Source: JAQTTT01 sp964565435
GTDB taxonomy: Archaea; Nanobdellota; Nanobdellia; Tiddalikarchaeales; Tiddalikarchaeaceae
Length of the DNA: 12,848 bases
Direction of reading: 5' to 3'
NCBI GenBank assembly: GCA_964565435.1
Contig: CAZMEY010000019.1
Location: 1-12,848 of the forward strand
The notes under the pieces were generated by a model. It did no database searches, was not told where the DNA came from, and saw only the letters and a program-made list of their open reading frames with translations. The translations under genes were made by a program, and so were the position numbers. This document shows, in pieces, positions 5,053-11,070 of the stretch (position 1 is the first letter of the stretch; each line of letters opens with the position of its first letter).

Positions 5053-5589
5053 ATGATTGTCTGCCTTAATTGCTCAAAGCCCCTGATTTTATCCATTGAT
5101 GCAAAAAACAATGATTTTAAATGCAGCGAATGTGGCGAAAAATATGGCTTAATATTTGATAAAAAAAACCTGACAATAACCCATAAAAACAAGCACATAA
5201 ATTTTTTCTTTAATGATTTGCCGAATTGCAGCAGGGGATTTGCCTTAAAAAATGTCTATGAAATGTATGGCAAAGGGTATATTGAATGCATCAAAACCCT
5301 TAATTCAAAATATAACCAAAGCGATAATTTGTGGCAATTATCGCTTCAAAAATTAAAAGATAAGCTGTCAGAAAATATAAATGCAAAATTAAATGAATCC
5401 CAAATAAGTAAGCAATCGTATTATTGCCCCTTATGCCACTTTGAATATTCTAACGATGATGCGCTCCATAATAATTTCTCATGCATTGCATGCCTTTCTT
5501 CCCTGAATGAAAAAAACAATATGGAAGATTCCAAAGAGCTAAAGCAAAGCTTGGCAATGCTTTCAAATAATTGGATTATTCAACCTTGA
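5053..5589 (+). CDS. TFE-like protein with an extra N-terminal zinc ribbon
   Basis: A 178-aa protein with two zinc ribbons. The N-terminal one uses C4/C7 and C24/C27 (CLNC and CSEC). The C-terminal one uses C125/C128 and C144/C147 (CPLC and CIAC). The second ribbon, its YSNDDALHNNFSC spacer and the acidic helix behind it (NNMEDSKELKQSL) follow the order of the C-terminal zinc ribbon of archaeal TFE, the TFIIE-alpha homologue. Residues 64-108, with VYEMYGKGYIECIK, a tryptophan at 94 and a Lys-rich helix, resemble the end of the TFE winged helix and its linker. The first half of the winged helix is not visible; the N-terminal ribbon stands in its place. If the homology holds, it would act in transcription initiation, at the TBP/TFB/RNA polymerase complex. 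Alternatively it is an unrelated double zinc-ribbon protein. Its end overlaps the convergent 79-aa gene by 14 bp. Confidence 0.6.
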   Translation: MIVCLNCSKPLILSIDAKNNDFKCSECGEKYGLIFDKKNLTITHKNKHINFFFNDLPNCSRGFALKNVYEMYGKGYIECIKTLNSKYNQSDNLWQLSLQKLKDKLSENINAKLNESQISKQSYYCPLCHFEYSNDDALHNNFSCIACLSSLNEKNNMEDSKELKQSLAMLSNNWIIQP

Positions 5590-5815
5590 AATTGAATTTT
5601 AAGCCTACAGCCATGCTGATAATTATTGAAACTAAAATGAACAAATAATCCCCTTTAAAATCAGTCCAAAATCTCAAAAATTGCCCCTGCTCCAAAGGGG
5701 TTAATCCATAGCTTTCAATATTTCCCAAAGCAACGGATTTAATGCTTATAAGCAGGGCAAAAACCAATATTGCCATAAATATTTTAACAAGCATTGCGCT
5801 TTCAAACTCGGGCAT
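5576..5815 (-). CDS. Small two-helix membrane protein (79 aa), hypothetical
   Basis: A 79-residue protein without a recognisable family. Hydrophobic segments lie at about 8-29 and 57-73, joined by a soluble loop of some 27 residues with aromatic and acidic residues (ESYGLTPLEQ, FWTDFKGD). A TATA-like box 29 bp before the ATG at 5815 supports that start; M8 is the alternative. The 3' end overlaps the convergent TFE-like gene by 14 bp, and its promoter overlaps the stop codon of the upstream permease, so it may also be read through from there. Confidence 0.6.
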   Translation of the reverse strand: MPEFESAMLVKIFMAILVFALLISIKSVALGNIESYGLTPLEQGQFLRFWTDFKGDYLFILVSIIISMAVGLKFNFKVE

Positions 5816-5837
5816 TAAGGATTAATGATTACTTACT

Positions 5838-5851
5838 GATTTAAATATTTT
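5838..5851 (-). promoter_or_regulatory. TATA-like promoter of the 79-aa gene, over the permease stop
   Basis: AAAATATTTAAATC on the minus strand, centred 29 bp before the ATG at 5815. It overlaps the TAA stop (5841-5843) of the AI-2E-type gene. Confidence 0.45.
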
Positions 5852-6821
5852 TTTGCCTTGAAAAAATCTCCTCAAAGCCTATTTGCAGCACTCCAAAAAG
5901 CAAAGGTCCTATAATGAATCCCATTAAGCCAAAAGAATAAACCCCCACAATCACTCCTATTATGAAAAGTATGGGGTGTATTGTTTTATTTTTATTGACA
6001 ATAATCCTAATCATTTTTATGAATTGCCCCAGGATTAATGAAAAAACAACCATCAAAAACATATTCAAATAACTCTCTGAATAGGCATAATAAAAAGACA
6101 AAAATATTGGAATAATCCAATTGCCAATAATGGGTATAAGCGAAAATATTGCTGACAGCACTGAATAATCAAATGCCAATGGCATCTTAATAAAGCTCAA
6201 AAAAATGAATGAAAAAAGCATCACAAATAATGAGACAAGGAAATAGCCAAAGCTAAGCTCTTTTAACAAGCTGCTGATCTTAGAAAAAACCGAATTTATT
6301 GGTGCTTTTGAGCTATCTGGCAAAATGGACAATATTTTTCGGTAAACCTTTTCAGAATCTATTATAAGGAAAAAAGTTATGTAAAAAAGCATCAAGATGT
6401 CAATAAGAATCATAGGGGATTTGAAAACATATTCATTGGCTTTCTTGTAAATCAAATCAAAAGCCTGCATAGTAACATCATTATCCAAATCAATCAACAG
6501 ATTTGAAGAATTCAGCTCATTTATATATGCATCAACATCAATAAATTGCAAAATCAAAGGAGATCCATAATTAGCCACTTGATAATAGATGCTGTTTATT
6601 ATAAACACCAGAACTCCAGCAGCAAATGAAAACGCTATTATCAGGGAGATTATTGCGCTAACATTAGGATTCCTGAACAATTTATTAATCCAATTGTAAA
6701 AAGGCTTTATAATGTAAGAGATGACTATGCATGACAATATCAAAGTTATAAACTCCCTTATTAAAAAAACAGCCAAGGCAAAAAAAACCGCAAGAACTAT
6801 TTTTAAAAAAGGCTTTTTCAT
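5841..6821 (-). CDS. AI-2E/PerM-family transporter (DUF20)
   Basis: A 326-aa polytopic membrane protein of the AI-2E transporter family (PF01594). Two helix pairs occupy about 5-38 and 55-80, then a soluble segment (81-133), then further helices (134-155, 190-211, 217-245, 250-275 and 281-313). Family hallmarks are SLIPIIGNWI at 227-236 and the C-terminal block HPILFIIGVIVGVYSFGLMG at 282-301, followed by GPLLFGVL at 305-312. Members export autoinducer-2 or act as Na+/H+ antiporters in some bacteria. In archaea the substrate is unknown, so the name should not be read as evidence of quorum sensing. Length fits the family. A TATA-like box 26 bp before the ATG at 6821 supports the start. Confidence 0.87.
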   Translation of the reverse strand: MKKPFLKIVLAVFFALAVFLIREFITLILSCIVISYIIKPFYNWINKLFRNPNVSAIISLIIAFSFAAGVLVFIINSIYYQVANYGSPLILQFIDVDAYINELNSSNLLIDLDNDVTMQAFDLIYKKANEYVFKSPMILIDILMLFYITFFLIIDSEKVYRKILSILPDSSKAPINSVFSKISSLLKELSFGYFLVSLFVMLFSFIFLSFIKMPLAFDYSVLSAIFSLIPIIGNWIIPIFLSFYYAYSESYLNMFLMVVFSLILGQFIKMIRIIVNKNKTIHPILFIIGVIVGVYSFGLMGFIIGPLLFGVLQIGFEEIFSRQKNI

Positions 6822-6840
6822 AAAAACATTATCTCATCAA

Positions 6841-6853
6841 TTATTTTAAAATC
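6841..6853 (-). promoter_or_regulatory. TATA-like promoter of the AI-2E-type permease
   Basis: GATTTTAAAATAA on the minus strand, centred 26 bp before the ATG at 6821 and directly behind the stop of the kinase gene. Confidence 0.5.
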
Positions 6854-6854
6854 T

Positions 6855-7454
6855 TTATGCTGATAATAAACGGGTCAATAAGCCCATTATTTCCTTAAAA
6901 TTTTTGGCAGAATAATCTTCCTTGTATTTTTTAATAAAAGGAATCAATATCTTATGGTCCAAGCCGCATTTATTACATATATATTGGCAGAATTGAGAGA
7001 CATTCTTGGGATTTTTAGCTGTTTTAGCCCGCTCAAAATCAATCATCATAGGCTTTTTGTTGAAAAAATAAATATGCTTATAAGGGTTATTCATCTCCTC
7101 TTGATTGATTTTTTTCAAATCAAGCTCCCTTGCAATCATCATTGCTTTCAAAAAAAGCTTATTATTATCCACTGCATCAATCCTTTTTCCTTTGGCAAGC
7201 CCCCGTATTAGGTATTTTAATTTATCATCAAAAAAAATGGGTTTGGGGAAATAATTAGAAGGGTTAAGCAATTTCAAAATATCATATTCATTCTTCAAAG
7301 AGCCTTTTGAAGGGGAATCATCCCTTTCAATCTTTACAGCCAAATCAGGGCTTATCTTATAGACCACTCCCCGTTTTCCAAAGCCAAGCAATTCAAAAAA
7401 GGGATAGTTTTTGATTTTTTTCCTGATTTTTTTAAGGCGAGTATTATTAATCAT
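6855..7454 (-). CDS. Atypical Ser/Thr kinase of the COG2112 type
   Basis: A 199-aa minimal kinase-fold protein. The glycine loop is GFGKRGVVYKI at 24-34, the ATP-binding lysine is K41 in LAVKIER, and E56 in KNEYDIL is the likely helix-C partner. The hinge is near YLIRGLAKG at 81-89. MIDFERAK at 137-144 replaces the usual DFG with DFE, with D139 as metal ligand. A PYKHIYF segment at 124-130 stands where a HRD catalytic loop would be, so no HRD aspartate is seen. DFERA followed by NPKNVSQFCQYI is characteristic of the archaeal predicted Ser/Thr kinases of COG2112. The substrate is unknown. It is divergent from the DEAD-box helicase gene, and a 9-bp inverted repeat covers its start codon, suggesting its own regulation. 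Confidence 0.8.
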   Translation of the reverse strand: MINNTRLKKIRKKIKNYPFFELLGFGKRGVVYKISPDLAVKIERDDSPSKGSLKNEYDILKLLNPSNYFPKPIFFDDKLKYLIRGLAKGKRIDAVDNNKLFLKAMMIARELDLKKINQEEMNNPYKHIYFFNKKPMMIDFERAKTAKNPKNVSQFCQYICNKCGLDHKILIPFIKKYKEDYSAKNFKEIMGLLTRLLSA

Positions 7455-7470
7455 TGAATAATCAATGATT
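7449..7470. repeat. Perfect 9-bp inverted repeat over the kinase start codon
   Basis: AATCATTGA and TCAATGATT are exact reverse complements with a 4-bp spacer (ATAA). The left arm contains the kinase ATG (7454-7452), and the TATA-like box lies just upstream, so the repeat spans the predicted transcription start. That is the ideal place for a repressor operator; as RNA it would only form if transcription began upstream of it. Confidence 0.5.
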
Positions 7471-7475
7471 TCTTT

Positions 7476-7490
7476 GCTTAAAAAAATTGA
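7476..7490 (-). promoter_or_regulatory. TATA-like promoter of the kinase
   Basis: CAATTTTTTTAAGC on the minus strand, centred about 29 bp before the ATG at 7454. It sits back to back with the helicase promoter 20 bp away. Confidence 0.4.
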
Positions 7491-7506
7491 TTTATTTAAT
7501 TGCGAG

Positions 7507-7517
7507 GTTTTAAAAAG
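7507..7517 (+). promoter_or_regulatory. TATA-like promoter of the DEAD-box helicase
   Basis: GTTTTAAAAAG, centred 30 bp before the ATG at 7542. Confidence 0.5.
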
Positions 7518-7541
7518 AAAAGATTTCCTTAATAATTTATA

Positions 7542-8795
7542 ATGGAATCATTCAATGAATTCGGGTTAGCTCCCGAAATAATAGAAGACTTGGCTTTAAG
7601 GCACATAACAAAACCTACTCTTGTTCAAGAAAAAACAATACCCTTGATTTTGAAAGGCAGTGACGTGTTAGTCCAGTCAGAAACTGGCAGCGGAAAAACA
7701 ATATGCTTTGCGTTGCCTGCAATAAATAAAATAGATAAAGAAAAAGGAATCCAAGCATTGGTTATTGCCCCTACAAGGGAGCTTGCCAAGCAAGTAGCGA
7801 CAGAATATGAAAAATTCTCAAAAACAAAGGGATTAAAGATAAGCATAGTTTATGGAGGAGTCTCAATTAATAACCAAATCAATGATTTAATGAAAAGCGA
7901 AGTAGTTGTCGGCACCCCCGGAAGATTGCTTGACTTAATACAAAGAAACGCCCTAAAATTGGATAATTGCAAAATATTCACAATAGATGAGGCTGATAAA
8001 TTAATGGAAATGGGATTCATTGAGGATATTGAAAAAATAATGAAGCACTTGCCAAAAAAAAGGCAAACACTAATGTTTAGCGCAACAATAAACAGCCAAG
8101 TTAATAAGATAGTTGAAAAATATTTAAGCAACCCTTCAAGAATCATGCTAGAAAATACAATAAAAAAATTATTATTAAAGCAGTATTATTATGATGTTTC
8201 AATAAAAGACAGGACTTCATTACTGGTTCATCTGTTAAAATCAGAGAACCGCGGATTAGTGCTTGTCTTTGCCAACACAAAGCACCAGACAAGATTTCTC
8301 GCCAAAGCTTTGCAGAAAAATGGAATAAAAGCTGACTGCATAAACGGCGACATGAGCCAAAATTTGAGGGAAAAAGTCCTAAAAGAATTTTCTAGCGGAA
8401 AAATTGACACTTTAATAGCGACAGATGTTGCCGCAAGGGGAATACATGTAGACGATGTAAGCCATGTCATAAACTATGACTTGCCCGAAGATTCTGAAAC
8501 CTACCTTCATAGGATTGGAAGGACTGCAAGAAGCGGGAAAAAAGGAATAGCAATAATACTTTTGTCAGACAAGGATTACAACAATATGAGCAAGATAAGG
8601 AAAGAATTAAAGCAGGATATTGAAAAAAAGGAATCGCCTAAATTTGAAGCAGTAAAGATTGATTTCAAAATGGGCAACAGGAATGTGTCCCCAAAATCAT
8701 TCAGCAGCAGAAGATTCTCCAAAGATGAGCATCCAAGGAATTCAAGATTCGGCGGAATGCATAAAAGGAACAGCAGAAGATTTGACAACAAATAA
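7542..8795 (+). CDS. DEAD-box ATP-dependent RNA helicase
   Basis: A 417-aa helicase with all superfamily 2 motifs in order: Q motif with F4 and Q29 (PTLVQ), motif I SETGSGKT at 46-53, Ia PTREL at 78-82, Ib TPGR at 125-128, motif II DEAD at 149-152, motif III SAT at 180-182, motif V ATDVAARGIHV at 293-303, and motif VI HRIGRTAR at 323-330. The first residue of motif I is Ser where most members have Ala, a small change also seen elsewhere. Beyond about 375 comes a basic, Arg/Ser-rich tail (SSRRFSK, HKRNSRRF) suited to non-specific RNA binding, as in RhlE/DeaD-type enzymes. It should unwind short RNA duplexes in ribosome assembly, mRNA turnover or cold adaptation. An rRNA methyltransferase follows within 35 bp but has its own promoter. 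Confidence 0.96.
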   Translation: MESFNEFGLAPEIIEDLALRHITKPTLVQEKTIPLILKGSDVLVQSETGSGKTICFALPAINKIDKEKGIQALVIAPTRELAKQVATEYEKFSKTKGLKISIVYGGVSINNQINDLMKSEVVVGTPGRLLDLIQRNALKLDNCKIFTIDEADKLMEMGFIEDIEKIMKHLPKKRQTLMFSATINSQVNKIVEKYLSNPSRIMLENTIKKLLLKQYYYDVSIKDRTSLLVHLLKSENRGLVLVFANTKHQTRFLAKALQKNGIKADCINGDMSQNLREKVLKEFSSGKIDTLIATDVAARGIHVDDVSHVINYDLPEDSETYLHRIGRTARSGKKGIAIILLSDKDYNNMSKIRKELKQDIEKKESPKFEAVKIDFKMGNRNVSPKSFSSRRFSKDEHPRNSRFGGMHKRNSRRFDNK

Positions 8796-8807
8796 AAATT
8801 TAAATAA
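8796..8807 (+). promoter_or_regulatory. TATA-like promoter of the rRNA methyltransferase
   Basis: AAATTTAAATAA begins at the base after the helicase stop. Its centre lies 29 bp from the ATG at 8831 but only 23 bp from the GTG at 8825, favouring the ATG as the real start. Confidence 0.5.
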
Positions 8808-8830
8808 TTTGGGCAAATAACTTAGTGTCT

Positions 8831-9553
8831 ATGAAAAAATCCCTGGATTACAGCAAAGAATTGATTGAAAGGATAACAAAAAAATTGTCATCAAAAGGGA
8901 TGTCAGGCAAGGATTTTGCTAAATCCCTCAAAAAAGAGCTCTATGAAATCCATTACAATTACTTCAAAGCTTTCAACTATGGCAAAGCCCTTGAAATGCT
9001 CAAAAAATCATCCTCAATAAGTGTTCATGAAACGCTTCTAAAAAAATACGACCCGAACAGATTCATTGTATTGGATGGATTATATGAAAACATTTTCAAA
9101 ATAACAGGCAAGCCCAAAGTATTGGTTGATTTGGCCTGCGGATTAAACCCCCTCACTTTGCCCTGGATGAACCTGCCCCATAATTGTAAATATTATTGCT
9201 ATGATTTGGAAAATGGATTGGTTGGTTTTTTAAACAAATATTTCAGCATAATAGGCAAGGATTACAAAGCATTCCTGTGCGATGCATTGAGCAATCCGCC
9301 AAATATTAAATCAGATGTCTGCTTTTTATTCAAGGCAACAACCTGCCTTGAATGGCAAAGCCCGGGCTCAACCCTTGAGCTATTAAAAAAAATAGATTCA
9401 AGATTTATAGTGATATCAGTGATGCTTAGGGGGGAAAAAAACATCCAAGGCACAAGAAACTATATTGATTCAATAATGGGCGAGTTCCTCAAAGGCAAAA
9501 AAACGCATGAAATAATCCTGAAAAAAGAATATATCCTAATAATTGAAAAATAA
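8831..9553 (+). CDS. FmrO/Rmt-family 16S rRNA methyltransferase homologue
   Basis: A 240-aa SAM-dependent methyltransferase (242 aa if started at GTG 8825). Numbering from GTG, motif I is VDLACGLNPLTLPWM at 101-115, nearly the signature of the aminoglycoside-resistance 16S rRNA m7G1405 methyltransferases (FmrO, Sgm, RmtB; PF07091). D127 in YCYDLE should bind the SAM ribose. FKATTCLEWQ at 169-178 matches the family block with a conserved Cys-Leu-Glu, and ISVMLRG near 197-203 stands where resistance enzymes have SFPTRSL. The N-terminal 90 residues form the helical extension that family members use to bind the 30S subunit. Length is normal. In this archaeon it may methylate its own rRNA rather than confer drug resistance. 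The neighbouring RNA helicase fits ribosome work. The ATG is preferred on promoter spacing. Confidence 0.82.
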   Translation: MKKSLDYSKELIERITKKLSSKGMSGKDFAKSLKKELYEIHYNYFKAFNYGKALEMLKKSSSISVHETLLKKYDPNRFIVLDGLYENIFKITGKPKVLVDLACGLNPLTLPWMNLPHNCKYYCYDLENGLVGFLNKYFSIIGKDYKAFLCDALSNPPNIKSDVCFLFKATTCLEWQSPGSTLELLKKIDSRFIVISVMLRGEKNIQGTRNYIDSIMGEFLKGKKTHEIILKKEYILIIEK

Positions 9554-9567
9554 TTATATAAGTCAAC

Positions 9568-9579
9568 AATTTTTAAATT
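9568..9579 (+). promoter_or_regulatory. TATA-like promoter of the GT-C-like protein
   Basis: AATTTTTAAATT, centred 27 bp before the ATG at 9601. A second box, TTATATAAG, lies 17 bp further upstream and may be an alternative. Confidence 0.5.
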
Positions 9580-9600
9580 CCCTGCAGCATAGCTTTATCC

Positions 9601-11070
9601 ATGGACTTTAAGAAACTTTCAGGAATTTTATTAATGGCATTAATGCTTTTAATCAATTTTAGCCATTATTCCAAAAAAACCGATTTGCCTATTGCCAGCT
9701 ATGACTCAACAAGATACTATTATTACAATGAAAAAATAATAAGCACTGGGGAGTACAGCTTTTATGATGATTTAAGCTATGGCGGAAGATTCAACGCTTC
9801 GCCCCCTTTGCAGGAAATGATAATATTTTCCTTGTATAAATTATTTGGATTCAATTCAAGTGTTTATTATTTTTTGAAATATTATGCATTCATAATATTC
9901 TCATCCAGCTCAATTTTTTTATACCTATACTTTTATGAAAAAAAAGGATTATTTTCCGCAATTTTTGCGGGATTATTTTTCATTTTCAACATTAAGTTGA
10001 ATTATTCTTTTGAGGCTGGAGTGATTAAGCATTTTCAACTTGGAGTATTGATGCTTATTTTGGGTTTTTTTTTTGCGGAAAAATTCCACAAAAACAAATG
10101 GGCATTGCTGGCTTACTCAATACTTCTGTCCTTGTCTTATCTTGAATCAATAATAATATTAGGAATAATTCTGGCTTACATGGTTTTTTACAACAAATCC
10201 AACAAAAAATATCTATTGGCAGGATTCTTTATAGGATGCCTATTTTGGTTGTGGGTGTGGATTATGTCAGGCAGCGCAGTCTTGACATCAGAATATGTCT
10301 ATGAAAAGATTTCGGAAAACCGCCCAATAGAATTGGAAACCATCTATGATATTATGGGCTATTCTTTGCTAATCATGCTGGTTGTTTTTTTTAAATTTTT
10401 CAAAAAGCACGGCTTTGAAGAGATTTTTTTCATCTTATTGATAATTATTTACTCTTTTGGAAGAATAAAAGATATAATTTTCTTGATAATTTTCATAATA
10501 ATACTCATGGGCCATTTAATGCAATACCTCTTTTCAAAAAGCAAAGCACTGGCATTTATTGCCTTTTTTATAGCTGCTTTGCTTTATATCAATATTTTTT
10601 ACAGCCATATTGAAATTGTTTCTTGGCAAAGGCCTTCAGCCAACCTTATTGAGGCGTATTCATGGATTAACAATAATGCTCCCCTTGATTCAGTAGTTTT
10701 TGATTGCATTAATCATGGTCCAGATGTTTTGGCTTACTCCAAAAGGAAAAATGTGGGCGACAATTTTTTTGAATTCATAGGGGATGAGCCGTTAAATGCC
10801 AGCATTGATTACATTGATTTCATTGCAGGCTATAATTCTTCTTACTCAAAATCCATTATTGAGAAATATGATGCAGACTATGTGATTTTCCACAAATTAA
10901 TGAATGATTCATGCTATTGGTGGGTCAACCCTGTTGATAAAGTAATAGTTGATTACTTTGAAAATAAATCAAAAGCTCCCTTTATTTATTATTTAAAAAA
11001 AGACAATGTTGATTTTTTGGATAATGTTTTTGAAAATAATGAATACATTATTTATGAATTCACTGAGTAG
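9601..11070 (+). CDS. Polytopic membrane protein, GT-C glycosyltransferase-like
   Basis: A 489-aa membrane protein. Helix 1 is at about 7-22. A first outer loop (23-70) contains D35 in SYDSTRYYYY and the segment DDLSYGGRFNASPPLQEM, and aromatic-rich helices fill about 73-335. A soluble C-terminal domain (340-489) begins with AYSWINNNAP. An acidic residue in the first outer loop, 8-11 helices and a C-terminal outer domain with a WI-x-N-x-A-P motif are the general plan of lipid-linked-sugar glycosyltransferases (GT-C: PMT, AglB, ArnT). I see no AglB-type WWDYG motif, so oligosaccharyltransferase is unlikely. The sugar and acceptor are unknown. Several N-x-S sequons (N65, N85, N399, N411) lie in outer parts. 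Its end overlaps the convergent VCBS gene by 11 bp. Confidence 0.65.
   Translation: MDFKKLSGILLMALMLLINFSHYSKKTDLPIASYDSTRYYYYNEKIISTGEYSFYDDLSYGGRFNASPPLQEMIIFSLYKLFGFNSSVYYFLKYYAFIIFSSSSIFLYLYFYEKKGLFSAIFAGLFFIFNIKLNYSFEAGVIKHFQLGVLMLILGFFFAEKFHKNKWALLAYSILLSLSYLESIIILGIILAYMVFYNKSNKKYLLAGFFIGCLFWLWVWIMSGSAVLTSEYVYEKISENRPIELETIYDIMGYSLLIMLVVFFKFFKKHGFEEIFFILLIIIYSFGRIKDIIFLIIFIIILMGHLMQYLFSKSKALAFIAFFIAALLYINIFYSHIEIVSWQRPSANLIEAYSWINNNAPLDSVVFDCINHGPDVLAYSKRKNVGDNFFEFIGDEPLNASIDYIDFIAGYNSSYSKSIIEKYDADYVIFHKLMNDSCYWWVNPVDKVIVDYFENKSKAPFIYYLKKDNVDFLDNVFENNEYIIYEFTE

Noticed and set aside
5651..5700. CCCCTTT and AAAGGGG as a long-range inverted repeat
   Set aside because: Seven-base arms about 35 bp apart inside the coding sequence of the 79-aa gene; expected by chance.
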